64,000 nucleotides of DNA. Source: Lycorma delicatula. Taxonomy: Eukaryota; Arthropoda; Insecta; Hemiptera; Fulgoridae. A program made the position numbers and the translations under genes. The notes beneath the pieces are model-generated. The model searched no databases and was not told where the DNA came from. It was given only the letters and a program-made list of their open reading frames with translations. Each line of letters opens with the position of its first letter. Position 1 is the stretch's first letter. Of the stretch, positions 12,701 to 25,100 are shown piece by piece. The stretch is taken from positions 60,217,029 to 60,281,028 of the forward strand of contig NC_134456.1 in the NCBI RefSeq assembly GCF_047948215.1, given 5' to 3'.

Positions 12701-13589
12701 AATTTTACGCGATACAATGAAAATAAAAACGCTACATTTTTAAATTAAAAAAAAAATTAAATGTTTGATAATGACTAAAACGTAAAAATAACAATTGATA
12801 TAAGTTAGTAAAATTCTTATTAGTTTGTTAAAATACTAAATTTGTTCATTTTTATTAACTTTTAAAGTAATGTGACGAAATCTACTTTGTTAATTATCAA
12901 CAATTGCTCTATATTCACTAATTACTGCACATATATGTTCCTTCTATCTTTCAGTTTATCACCTTTTTTATTTGTGATACAAAGTTACATATTTCAAAGT
13001 CCTTATTTCCTTGATTACATTAAGAGAAGTTATATTCTAAATATATATATTTTTGCAACTTTATCATAGGTTTTTGAGTAAACTAATATATAAATATATC
13101 GAAAATTAACTTTTTAATTAACAGAGAAGTTTCGGTTATGGCGAGAATAGAACAGCGGACACAAAAATTGATTATTTTTGGGCTCTATATATATCGAGCG
13201 TTGGAAAATCAAATTCTGTGTGGCTGTTTGTTTGGCATTACTCCTAAACTACTTATTAAATTTAACAAAAATTGTAGATTGATTTAAAATTAGTGGTTTC
13301 TTTAGGTTATACTTTTTACCATTTTGTCGTCGCTTCTAAGAAACAAAAAAACCAAAATAAATTAATTTAATTTCCTTCCAATATTGTATCCGCCTTATAA
13401 TACTGAAGAACTTTAGACTAAACATTATTTAGGTAACTTTTATATTTTTCTATTTCAAGTATTTTATGTAACTTTTATATTTTTATAGTTCATATATATG
13501 TCTACATATAGACGGTTTAAGAGAAGGTGGCAATGTTACAGGAGGTCTGAAGATAGGACTTCTTTCAACAGAGCGGCACGCAGATTAAA
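6791..13589. other. Long AT-rich region without a recognised gene
   Basis: About 6.8 kb of AT-rich DNA with many A and T runs. I find no protein-family motif in any frame. The only compositional break is about 11640-12070, which is clearly less AT-rich, holds two overlapping antisense ORFs of 96 and 72 codons without recognisable similarity, and contains a perfect 16-base palindrome at 11860-11875. Near 13195-13260 a passage resembles sequence common in interspersed insect repeats. The region may be intron or intergenic. Confidence 0.5.
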
Positions 13590-13674
13590 AAGACACATTT
13601 GAACCTTAGAACTCTCCGACCTTCGAAATCAGCTGATTTGAGAAGACGCGTTCACCACTAGACCAACCCGGTGG
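13590..13674 (-). repeat. tRNA-like SINE head (second subtype)
   Basis: On the minus strand it starts CCACCGGGTTGGTCTAGTGG, which contains an A-box-like TGGTCTAGTGG, continues GAACGCGTCTTC...ATCAGCTGATTTCGAAGGTC and reaches a B-box-like AAGGTTCAAAT. The same head is present in the fuller copy at 15369-15633. After the B box the similarity to the family body fades, so this is a head-only or rearranged copy. Confidence 0.7.
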
Positions 13675-13682
13675 ATAAATAT

Positions 13683-14108
13683 TAAAAGGACAGCTGAAGT
13701 TCATTAGAAATGAAATATTCAGTGAGTATCTTGAGGATCTTTTCCCCTTTAATAGTAGCAAGCATTCTTCATGGAAAGCCGAGCGTCTCCGGCGGATTAT
13801 ATCTAATCGCCTCCCTTGAAAGCTTCGTATGGGACATGGGCTACTAATGACTCTGAATAGGCCGATCTATTTGGTTCTTATCTGAGCAAGATTTTTTAAC
13901 ATCTGGATGAACAGGATTCTACTATATTGAACTTTTATTGGACCGCTTACGCAAGTGCTTTTTCTGTATATGAAGTGTATCTTTGTGTACTTTAATGAGG
14001 GGTTTTGTCGGGGGGGGACTTATCTTCCAGTGATTATCATTAATCAAATTTACTTTTGGTTTACTATGAGGTACCGACTGTAAATACTAGCAGATAGAAA
14101 AAAAAAAC
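13683..14108 (+). mobile_element. Probable LINE 3' end
   Basis: The passage is less AT-rich than its surroundings. It ends GGTACCGACTGTAAATACTA, then a short spacer and an A-run at 14099-14107. The motif ACCGACTGTAAATA is shared with the end of the Jockey-like remnant near 3060, which suggests a related 3' untranslated region. No RT motif is visible, so the assignment rests on that short match and the A-rich tail. Confidence 0.4.
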
Positions 14109-14128
14109 ATATATATATATATATATAT
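14109..14128. repeat. (AT)n microsatellite
   Basis: A short AT dinucleotide run directly follows the A-run that ends the preceding LINE-like 3' end. It may have grown from the poly(A) tail. Confidence 0.85.
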
Positions 14129-14654
14129 TGAAGCGACTATTCTATTACTTACGTTAAGAGGTACAAAGATTAGTACCTAATTGTAATTAGTGCTAAAATT
14201 GTAATTATATAATCTTCATAACTATCGAAAGTGTTAATATTTATTACGAAAGAAAATAAAGAGATAATTATATAACAAATATTCATAATGGTAGGATATA
14301 CTAAAACAGTTAATGGTTTTAATTATAATTCAAGTTAGAGCTTAATAACAGTAAATATTCTTGTATCTTCAAAAACCTTTTTCAATGTTTGAGAGAAGTA
14401 ATTTGATATATTATTCATGAAATATCAAAAACGTCATATCTGTTTGCATGTAAATTCCCTTGAATAAGTGTCATTTCACTGCGATAACGTGAGATTGTAG
14501 CTATTGTTAAGCGAAAAGATCGATGAGATAATGAAGAAGATGTTAAAGGAGCTGTTGATGATAAAGATGTCTTTCTTCAACGGACTTATATTTTCTTCTA
14601 TATCAACTTATTTTTCCACCAATATCCACCACCAGTATCGGATCTAAAAATAAG

Positions 14655-14702
14655 CCGGTCTCGGTGCGCGAGTGGTAGCGTCTCGGCCTTTCATCCGGAG
14701 TG
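14655..14702 (+). repeat. SINE head fragment (first subtype)
   Basis: The passage reads GCCGGTCTCGGTGCGCGAGT then GGTAGCGTCTCGGCCTTTCA and TCCGGAGTGGA. The GAGTGGTAGCGTC part also occurs in the copy at 62274. It covers the A-box half of a tRNA-like head and stops before the B box, so it is a truncated SINE and not a tRNA gene. Confidence 0.65.
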
Positions 14703-15368
14703 GATTTCTTACTATAAGTTCTGATATAAATCATTACATTCGTAATTATAAATTTTAGTAATGTTGCAAATAAACCCACCAATTTTATTACAGATTAGTT
14801 TAAAATACATTATAATTAATCTCAAAAACTGAACTAGTTAATTATTAATTATAATTATTTTAATTAAATATTAATGCGGCTCATAATGTAAACTAATTAA
14901 TTTCAAAAAGATAATTAGAGTAAACTTTTTAATTTTAATTACTTATTTGTTAAATAAATGTTCATTAACGAATATTAATAATCTACAGAATTATTAAGTT
15001 ATTTTAATTATGTACTTTATAATTTATAACATATTTACATAAAAACAAGAATGAGTTGTAATCAGATGTAAACTTGCATGTAATTATCAGTGTGAATTAA
15101 ATAAATGTATAATTTATTTATTTTAAGATTTTAAGCAAAATCTAATTATGAAACAAATAAAAGAAGATAGATAAATCTTTAATATTTTTTTTTTATATGG
15201 TATTCTTTTACAAGAGAATTTTTATCTAAATCGCAATAAATTTTTATCTAAATCTGACCACTAGTCACATCAGATTCTGGCTGACTAAAATCCCAGATGA
15301 AAATAATTTTATAAGAAAGGTCCAAAGATGTCATACAACAGCTGTCATAACAAATGGCTATTATTTTT
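14703..15368. other. AT-rich spacer
   Basis: No gene or recognisable element is seen in this AT-rich spacer between the head-only SINE copy and the near-complete copy. Confidence 0.55.
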
Positions 15369-15633
15369 CCCCCTATTTAGCCTCCGGGAATCACCGTCAG
15401 GTATTACTTCAGAGGATGATATATATGAATAATAGTGAAGTGTAGTCTCAGGTCGACCGTTTCTGAGATGTGTCGTTAATTGAAAGCTAGCCACCAAAGA
15501 ATATCGGTATTCACGATCTAGTATTCAAATCCGTATAAAAGTAACTACCTTTACTAGGACTTGAACGTTGGAACTTTCGACTTTGAAATCAGCTGATTTG
15601 CGAAGACGCGTTCACCAACAGACCAACCCGGTG
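15369..15633 (-). repeat. tRNA-derived SINE, nearly full length (second subtype)
   Basis: On the minus strand it begins CACCGGGTTGGTCTGTTGGT (tRNA-like head), passes through GAACGCGTCTTCGCAAATCA and a B-box-like GTTCAAGTCCTAG, then the body TTCTTTGGTGGCTAG...AACGACACATCTCAGAAACG, and ends with the shared tail ATCCTCTGAAGTAATACCTG followed by ACGGTGATTCCCGGAGGCTA. At about 265 bases it is the best copy in the window and serves as the reference for the fragments at 6645, 13590, 29572 and 36309. Confidence 0.85.
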
Positions 15634-15937
15634 TCTGGCGTAACACGTTTTAGTAACTACCATTTCAAAGTTTTCTTGCTGTATCCGAATTGAAAAAGAT
15701 TTATCACCTATTTTCTATTTTATATAGAGGGATAATACCAGCAGTAACAGCTTTGTATAAGTCTGAATAATATACATTTTGAATACTATATGTGAACAAA
15801 AATCACACTTCTTTTGACTTATATCATGCTTAATGATTAAGATTTAGCGAGCGAATATAAAATTTTGGTAACTTGCAACACTAGAAAATACTGACTGAAC
15901 ATTAAACAATATCAATCTTTAAAATTCGAGTAGAGAA

Positions 15938-16700
15938 CTATGTACACTGGCAGATGAATGATTTCTGTTTTCTCGCGTATATCAAACCGTAAACAATTTT
16001 TTTGGGACTACTCCATTTTATTTTAAGCAGGGTTCCTACAGATTGCTCCGCAACCCGCATCACGATCTCCATATTCATCCAGTCCATCCAGTCGCCCACC
16101 ACCATCTCTTGTATCGCCCTCTGCATCCATTCTTTCCAAGTCTTTTAGTATCTTCTTCTCTTGCTTCTTGCTCCAAGACAATAATCTAACACCCTCTTTG
16201 ACCACCTCTCCTCACCAGTCCATTGAACGTGTCAATAACAAAATAATTGTTTTTCTTCGATTCTTTTAAATATGGAAGTTAAACTTTTTAGCCTTTCTCT
16301 AATTACCTCATCCGTTATTCGGTATCCAAGTTAGAAAATCGGCACGCTCTATGTAAAAATTTCATTTACAAAGCCTCCAAATGATCCCTATTCCTTTCGC
16401 TTACCTCCAGCACTCTGAACCATAAGCAACAATAGGTTTAACTATCGCATTTTACAAAATCTGTTAAGTTTTGAGTGTTATCTTTGATGATCAGAGTAAG
16501 CTATTCAATTTAATTTTACGAATCGCCGCTCTTCCCGGACCAATCGTAACACTGATATCAACCTCACACCCTCAGAAATAAGTGATCCACGGTACTTAAT
16601 CTTGTCACTATTTTGCACCCCTCCGCCTCTGCGACTAAATCCTCTTCTCTCTCAACTATCATAACGTATTTCTTTTTCCTTAAATTAATTTTCATGCCCT
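15938..16700 (-). pseudogene. LINE reverse transcriptase C-terminal remnant (RTE/CR1-like)
   Basis: Reading the minus strand across frames shows signatures of the C-terminal part of widespread insect LINE polyproteins: GMKINLRKKKYVMI (about 16695-16655), then YRITDEVIRERLKSLTS and FKRIEEKQLF, then a HVQWTGEERWSKRVLDYCLG segment, GARSKRRR and TWKEWMQRAIQEMVVGDW (to about 16080). In intact relatives this region has a YGHV...RWP...GRRKRGRP...W pattern just before the protein ends. Many stops and shifts are present and the catalytic RT boxes are missing. The clade is assigned from the motif style only. Confidence 0.7.
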
Positions 16701-19700
16701 ACTTAAGGTATAAATTACAATTATTTCCTCATTTCCGAAGAAAATTATCCGCACTTGATACCGTAAATTGCAAAATTTTAATTTTAATGGAAAAAATAAT
16801 TAAGCCTACTATTAACAGAATTAAAAAAAATTTGACCTCTTCGTTTAATTTTCAAAGATGATTACTTAGATAAGAAAATATTTATTTAGCTAAAAATCCG
16901 TATCCAACTCATTATGAAGAACTACCTAAAATATAAATAATTTCCATTTACTTTTATAAGTAAAACTATAAAGTATTAATAAGTATAAGTATAAGTATAA
17001 GAATAAATAATGAAAGTGTGTATATATATATATATATATAGTTTTTTTATACTTCATACAAGACCTGAATAAAGATAGAAAATATCGCATAAATATAATG
17101 TCACTTGACTAACATGTAATCAAATAAGCATTACATTTTTTTTGGTGCCGCCTTTTTTGTGTACTATATCTTACATGAGTAGGCAATCAGCAATGACAGC
17201 ATCTTAGTGTAGCTAATGTTTACCTGGCGAATGAAACTAATACCGTATACTAGTAGTAGGTTATCGCTACAACGTTCTTTTGCTGCGTTAGAACAAGCAT
17301 TCACGGCAGGTAGGTATAAGAAGAGGACGGCATTTCCACTCTCATTCCCTCTATAACAAACTGTAATTGCTAGGACCGACCGATGCGGCGTCCAAAGCAT
17401 CATAACCAAATAATTATTATCTCATTTCTCTCTACTCCTTCGTTTTCCTTCAGGCCTGTAATTTATGCAGGACTATTTTAGAAGAAGATGAAGCAAAAGA
17501 AGAGGAGAATATAGTAGCTTAGCCGAAGAATCCTTGAGTCTCTTTTATGGCTGTAGATTAATTAACCGAAAGGCGGTACAAAAAAGCTTGTTTACTTTCC
17601 ACTAATATGTACCTGTATTGTTTCTTTCATTATATCATACTGCTTTTTATTGATAATAAATTGCAGTAACATGAATTACTGTTTCTTTAAAGACGTTCAT
17701 TTTCATTTTCAATCTTGTTATATGACATTACGTAATTGGCAATATAATTGCCAATTATATTATACAACCATTATTGAATTATAGTCTTAAATTACCACAT
17801 ATCCCGATGAGTGATAGTTTATACGATAAAAAATTACCGTTCAAAATAATAATAATAAATAATTACAAATTTTTATCGTTATTTTTAATTGAGCAAATTA
17901 GAACTATTAGCACTACTACTACCTCTTTAGTTAATCTATATTTGAATGGATAAGTCATTTAATATAAATATAGCATCATACAGGTCCAAGCAAAATTTTA
18001 AAACCGTATTTTGGCTTTCTCATTAATGTAAAATATATTTAATCAAATCATCACACTAAGAATGGCTCCTACTATAACTCCTTCAGTACAAACATATTTA
18101 GGTAACTGGCGACAGACATATTTTTTCTGAGAAAATTACTCAAAAAACGGGACAGGCTCAAGAATAGTAACATCTTGTATCAGTTTTTTCTAGTAGGAAT
18201 TTAAAGAAATCAACGAGTTAAATTCTCTAAAATTTCAGTTTTTCAAAGTAATAAAATGTTGAAGTTCTATCATACATATTTGAGATTTAATATAAATTTC
18301 CAGATAACACCAGGATTTTCACAAAATCCTTGAGAATTCCTTGTTTTTCATATCGGCGTACTAAGTCCGAATGAATTCGGTTTTATACGTGACATCTTTA
18401 CTCGATTCAGCTTAGGAATCAATAATATTAATCTCAAAGAAATCAACTGGGATCGTTACCTCCGTACGTCCTAGGTACTTTAGGTCATGCACGTAAGTTA
18501 CAGGTACATGGAAGAATAATAGAGTAGGTAATATAAAACAACAGAAAAATTCACCCCGTTCTGTAAACATATTCTAAATAAATCGATGATGGAATACGAA
18601 CAACTTAATTATTATGAAAATTAAAACAAAAAATTTGGAAAATGACATCTCCACTTTGTTTTCTGAAGTTTTCATCGATAGATAAGGAAAAAATGTATAA
18701 AATGTAGTGCGTAAATCTATTTCAAGAAAGTAGATTGTGTGAAAAATAATAAGGAACGGTAATAATAAAAAAAAATAAAGAAAAGCACGATAATAATACT
18801 TTAAGTTATTACGTTTATTTTTATATCCTATTTCATTAAATTATCTTTTTTGGTAACAACTTAGACGTTAATGAAATAATGGGTCTCAAAAACGGAGATA
18901 ATCCTTATAAAGAAAGAATTTAATTTAAGCGTAAGAGAATGTGCTGTTATTTTATTTGTTAAATGGTAAGTATGAATTCAAGATTAATAATATATCAGGT
19001 GTTTTAAACTATTATCATTCCGGTATACATTCCTTTGTGGTTTATCAGCTATGGATAAATGTGTGATTACTATAAATATCTACTTCACGTTTACAAATCT
19101 TTCAGCCTTGTTAAAGTTAAGTTTCATTTGAAATTCAGCCGATTTTCAATTACCAATAATTTAGAACTATTACGGTTAATAGATATAAATTTTGAATCGA
19201 AAGAGCCTAGACGTAACTGTTAGCCGTGGAAGTTGTTAAATGCATGAAATAGTGTGCAACTCGCTCGTCCAGCAAACCTTTATAAAAAATTTCTGTAAAG
19301 AGTATACCAATAACTGTTTCGAAGAAAAAAATAGAATTAGAATAAATCGTTTAACATTCGAACATTACCTTGCAGTCCACTCGGCGAAAGGATAAATCGA
19401 CATTTTATATACAATAGTTTTTAAAACAAGACTAAAAAAATCAGTTGAGAAGACAACAATAATGACGAATGTTAAAAGTACACAAAAATACATACAAACA
19501 GGGATACGAAAATTATTCAAATGTGTAGGTAAACATATACAAAAGAAAATGGATTAAAAAAACCGCAATACAATATAGAGTTTCAAAAACGGCTGACGAA
19601 AATACACACCATAAAATCGTATGCCAAAAACTAGTGTTATACAGTAAAAAAAAACAGAGTACATATGCGTGTGAGTGTTTAAACTTGAAAAAAAAAAATA

Positions 19701-20996
19701 GAAATGAAGGAAAGGAGAATAATTAGAAAACTTTGAAGTTCCATAAATGATAAAAACGCATCTAAACTTAGAAGCAATAATAAAATACATTAAAATGTAT
19801 AAAAATATTGAACAAAAGAAAAAGTGAGGATTAATGTTCTTTGATTACCTGGTCAGAATGAGTCAAAACAGATTACCTAAGCAAATTTTTTATCTCTACT
19901 AAAATAAATAAATAAATAAACTATATTAATGCAATTTAAAAAAAAACTTAAATTTAAAAATATATTAAAAACAGTGACAGCTTTGAAACTAAAATTATGA
20001 TCTTAGACGGCTACCAAGAACAAACAACCAGGAATAAAGAGGTACTGAGAAGAAAGAGAACAGCAAAGAAAAAATAAGCAAAGGAGATTGAAGGTGGTCA
20101 CTTTAGGAGGTGGTATTAAAGCGGCTGTAATAGGAAAGAACAAAGAATACGTTTAATTAGAAATTAAACTAAGCAATAACTGTAAAATATGGAGTATAGA
20201 TTATTACAAAATTAGCATAGAGATAAGGTTATAAGTTTCATTTTTAAGGAAGAGGGATTTTAATTTTTTTTATATAAATTTTTTACAATAGTAGTAATAA
20301 TAATGACACTGTAAATAAAAATAACTTTTATCATTATTAAATTCAGTCCAACATTATATAATTGTAACTTTTAATTTACAGATTTAATCGATATTTATAG
20401 TCGTCTAGATAATAAATATTCTAATACCATTTAATACTACTGACTAATTATAGGTTTAAAAACAATGTTGTACTTCAGAGTCACAATCGCCGTACAATTA
20501 TAGCTGTTTATAAAGACTCCGGCATTAATAAATGAAATTTTATACGGTCGTAACTAAAGAGTGTTCAACGTTTTATTAGTAGACGATTATTATTTATGAA
20601 TCGGAATTTACAATAAAAAATCTCTTTTAACAATACATTCTACATAAATCACATCATTAAATAAATTCTATATATTGCAGCACAATTTTAATGGTTCAGG
20701 TTTGTTAGCATCTTATTCCAGTATTTAGTGTATAATTTATTTCAATATTATTTTTCTTAATAATTTTAATTAATTAGACAGAAGTAGTTTTTTTCTTACT
20801 AAAGAAATATTAAATCTGGTAATAAATGTAATAAAAATACAATTAAACTGATTTTAGCAGTAATGAATAATTATATTGAATCTCTTTTATAATAGTATAA
20901 ATTAATAAAATTATACAACAAAAGAAAACTAAAACTTAAAAAATGTTCAATGAAAAATATTAATTTCAGTTTAATTTAACTGAATCAATATATGAT
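16701..20996. other. AT-rich region without a recognised gene
   Basis: Contains an (ATAAGT)n tract at 16976-17000, a short (TA)n at 17024-17040 and a less AT-rich patch at 17160-17580 with an 81-codon antisense ORF that matches nothing I know. A weak LINE-like passage near 20030-20140 was not strong enough to call. No exon, RNA gene or complete element was found. Confidence 0.5.
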
Positions 20997-21641
20997 AAAA
21001 AATCTGATGTGGGCACTACGTGACTTCCTTGTACGCTGCCTATTAAATTACGTAAACAGATTTTTTTTAAATGAAAAGTAAAAAAAATTTAATTTCATTA
21101 ATAACTTTTAAAAGTTTTTCTACAATCATAGGTTAATAATTATTAATAAATCAATCTAGTTAAAATTAAAAAAAAATGTTAAAAAAAAGAAGTCTGATTC
21201 GAACCGACGTACCTTCTCCTTGACCCTTGACGATTTATTTCATTAACTAAAATTTTATTTGACTATAACTCTGGAACCAGTGAAATTAAGTACCATTTAC
21301 GATATATCGTTGAAAATCTCTCAATGAGGGCTTATTATTGTAGTTAAGAAAAAAACAAAATTTGTTTGGTCTTTCTTGGACACTTTTGGTTCAGTCGATT
21401 GCAATCAAAAGAGGAGGTGCACAACTAAATGTTACAAAAGTTCTAAAACCAAAATTTCCATATCCTACGTCTAATCGTTTTCGAGTTACGCGAGATACAC
21501 ACAAACGTACAGAAACTAGTCACGCCGAAACTAGTTAAAATTGATTCAGGGATTGTCAAAATGGATACTTCCGTTGAAATCTGAAAACCAAAATTGTTCG
21601 CGATCACAACACTTCCTTTACTTCGTACAAGGAAGTAAAAA
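20997..21641 (+). mobile_element. Non-autonomous DNA element, copy 2 (about 0.65 kb)
   Basis: This is the partner of 3712-4420: same start (AAAAAATCTGATGTGG), same GACTATAACTCTGGAACCAG and ACACTTTTGGTTCAGTCGAT passages, same right end. The terminal motif ACTTCCTTGTACG at 21023-21035 is exactly inverted as CGTACAAGGAAGT at 21624-21636. It is about 65 bases shorter than copy 1 because of internal gaps. No coding capacity is seen. A clear target-site duplication could not be made out here. Confidence 0.8.
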
Positions 21642-24216
21642 TCTGAATTTCTATAAAATTTCCAAAATATAATTACAAAATAGTCGTTTTTAAAAATTTT
21701 TAAGACTTAATATAAAGCGACCTGAAAAGTAAAACTTGTTTTTAAAGTTTTCAATTATTCTGATATTTTGAAGCAGGTGCCAAGTCAAAACCAACTTCCA
21801 CACACACATGAATTCTGAATTAAGTGAAAGCGTCAAAATTACTCGAAATTTTAAAAATACAGGAGAAAATTATAGATTTATTTTTTAATACATATATTTT
21901 AATTTGGTTCATTTTTTTTAAAGATTATTTTATATTTTTTTAGTTATATTTAGAATATGAATAAGCCTATAAAACACGATTCTCGTTTGAAAAAATTCTT
22001 GAAAAATCCGAAGTTGAGAAACTCTTGATAAAATTTAAAAATAAAAAATGAACAGAAAAATAACGTTACGTAAAACGTAATTTCTTTAATGTTAGTTGTT
22101 TACGCTACTTAACGTAAATTAAGATTTTTTTGAATAGCAAGAAAAGGATTAATTTTTTACCCTACTTTCTTTAATCTTCTTGAATTTTGCGCAAAAATCC
22201 ATCGAATATCAATCAGCATGATACCAGGCTTAATAACAATCACATAATAAGCAATGACGATGACAAAATAATGAAAAATATATTCAAATCATTTCTGAAG
22301 GTAACGTGATTTTTCTTTTAAAATTATTTTTTCTGAAGTAATAGATAAAATTTACAATCAGATCTTAGGAACTTTAGCGCAATTATGTGCAGTGGGTTTT
22401 TGTTTTTAATTGTATTAAAATATTAAATTTCTTGAATCATTTGTTTTTTTTTAAATTATTTTTTTGATGTTTAACTTGAAATGATTTATAAAAAGTCCTT
22501 TTGTAAATTAGAATACATAATGTTCGTTGTTCACGTAATTTTTGCACTCGCACAAGGTCTTTTCCAAAACATTACTGAATATATGAAAAAGAATTTATAG
22601 TTTTATGGAAGATTTGGAAAAATAAATTCTTACCGCTTGGCAATACAAATGTCTGAGGTTTGATAAATTAGATAGCCTAACCGCTTATTGTTATTTTTAT
22701 GAATAATAACAATTAGCGAAAGATTGTTAATATTTTAGTTATTTGATCAGTAAGTATTTTATAGCTTTTAAGCCAAATTTATTGGAAAAAAAGAAAAAAT
22801 ACACATACAGTTCACAGCAACTATATAAATAATAATAATAATGCAATTAACATAATCGTATTAATTAAATAAATAATTTTATTTACGTAGAGGTAATTCC
22901 TTTTTAATGGATGGAGGTTGAATATTTTACAGAAATAGGAGAGAACTTTTCTTTTTATTTAATTTTCATATACAACTCTGGTAACTTGGCTATTAATAAT
23001 AATAATTTTTTTTTTATAGAGGCAGTGTAAATTAATATGCATTTCCTTTAGTTTCAGTTAATACAAATTTTCTTTAAAGTTTGGAGAAATAGATTATTAA
23101 TCTAAATAAATAATCCTTTTCTTTCTAAAATTTCAGAATTAATAAGAAATATTAATTAATATTAAAAAACTTTTTTAGCAAATATTTTGACATTTCATAA
23201 TGAATATTTTTGAAAGTGAGTTTTTTAGAAAACTCTTTAAAATACTGTAAATAATTTGTTTAACAGATTTTTATAGTTTAAAAAATATAAAAGAAAACAT
23301 AATAAAAATGCATTAATTATAAATACTTTAATACATATCACACACACGCGCGCGCACACACACAATCGGCGCGCAATGTTGCGAATGAGCGAGCGTAGTT
23401 TAGTCCATTTTTTCGTTTATCCTGAAGTGTATTTGTAAATTTTTATCGCGTAAAATTTTCTTTAAGAAATCAAAGTTGTACGTAATAATTCACAATAATT
23501 AAATTTTTCTTTAAATATGTTGTTTAATGAATATTATTTTACTTAAACTAAATTAAGTAGAACGACCGCTTATCGTGACCTTTACAGATGTGAAACCATT
23601 TTTGAATTGTTATAACAGAATATTAAAAAAAAAAAAAAAACAGTTTTATTCATGTCCTTTCTACGTCCTATGCAATACGAATAAAAATATAGTAGGCTCT
23701 AACTATTGTATTCAGAAGTACAGTTTATTATTTTAACAAAATAACTGAACCGTTTTACTTCATAAAATTCCTTATATCGAAAGAAAAATATGACTTCAAT
23801 TACGAGGATGCGGTCCATTGTGTTTCAATTGAATTTATCGGCCATTAAGTCAGGACGGAAATGATCATCTAGCACGAATACAACCGGACAAGGGAAAAGC
23901 CCATGTATAATTCAGTTCTAACCCCCTTCATATAAAACAGTAGGGTTCAAAAAATGTCTCCCGATTCCAATCTAAAAGTTGTTACACACCAAGACATTTT
24001 TGTTTTAAGATTATTATCAGAGCGATTATTTATTACAGTTTGTCACCAAAAGAGTAAGGTAATAATATATTATCTCATAATGCGGAATGCCGTGAATTTA
24101 TTCACCTTACCTTCTCGATTGAAATGGATTTACTTAAAAAAATATTATTTATAGTTTTAATGTTAAACGTAAAATATCTTGAAATTCTAAGCCACCCAAA
24201 AATGATCACCACTTAC
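21642..24216. other. AT-rich region without a recognised gene
   Basis: AT-rich with many homopolymers; a mixed CA/CG repeat lies at 23338-23363. The passage 23780-23960 is a little less AT-rich but carries no motif I can identify. Confidence 0.5.
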
Positions 24217-24223
24217 ATTATTA

Positions 24224-24273
<50 letters not shown>

Positions 24274-24286
24274 TATTATTATTATT
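24217..24286. repeat. (TTA)n microsatellite
   Basis: A trinucleotide run of about 70 bases with a few interruptions (one TAC near 24269). Confidence 0.9.
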
Positions 24287-24682
24287 TACTTATTTTATAC
24301 TAAAAAGTTATAGGTACAATATCTTTGCAGAAAAAAAAAATAGTCTTTTACCAAATTATTTTTAAATAACATATAATACGTTAAGAGATTGAAAAAAGAC
24401 TGCATTACTTATCTGAGATATAGTACAGTATGAAGCCAATTTAAGATGCCGTTAATTTTATTCCAGCAAATAAAGTATATCTATATTTTACTGCGGAATT
24501 AGAAATTTAAAATTATTATATCATATAAACCTACTTAACTGAGTTTGACATTGTTCATAAAATACTGCAAGATATAAAAGCTGAGTGGCGAAGATGAAAA
24601 ATGTTTTTCTTATTTTATCGAATACTATTTTTAAAATTCTAAATAAAACAGTCTTCATCACAATATAATACAACCAAAAGCA

Positions 24683-25100
24683 ATATCATCATCATCATTT
24701 GGTGTCCTTCCTGGCGACAGGTCCCTTACGCCATCGTTGTCTCCATCCATTTCTTTCCCAAGTTTTCTCTTTCGTCCTCTTGTTGCCAATTTTCACCTCA
24801 TCTATTAACTTCATCTTTTCTCTTTCTCGCTTCCTTTCTCCTTCTACTGATCCTTCCAAAGCAATTTTCAAGATTCCATATCCTCTAACCACATGAACGA
24901 ACCGATTTTCTTTTCTTTTCTATACTTGCCGAATAAGTGCTCTTTTTTCTTTAACCCTGTTCATTATTTCTTCATTCATCTCTTTATCTGTCCACCTTAC
25001 TTTATCCTTCTCCACGCTCACATTTCAAAAGCTTCAATCCAGTTGCTCTACCTCATCTTCATCATTCATGCTTCACTTCCATTCAACAAAAGAAAAAAAT
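24683..25100 (-). pseudogene. LINE polyprotein C-terminus with microsatellite 3' tail
   Basis: On the minus strand the frames carry LLLNGSEA, WIEAFEM, VRWTDKEMNEEIMNRVKEKR-like and HVVRGYGILKIALEGSVEG segments, then KLIDEVKIGNK and NGWRQRWRKGPVARKDTK (to about 24697). This is the order found at the C-terminal end of insect endonuclease/reverse-transcriptase LINEs. Immediately after the stop the element ends in (GAT)n on the minus strand (24685-24696), a typical 3' end for these families. Stops and frame changes show it is inactive, and RT catalytic motifs lie outside the fragment. Confidence 0.75.

Noticed and set aside
17164..17409. 81-codon minus-strand ORF with a CAG-GTAAAC donor-like site
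   Set aside because: No acceptor with a polypyrimidine tract at the other end and no recognisable protein family.
20030..20140. Possible LINE C-terminal relic (NKEVLRRKRTAKKK-like frame)
   Set aside because: Only one short lysine/arginine-rich stretch resembles the family; not enough to separate it from AG-rich low-complexity DNA.
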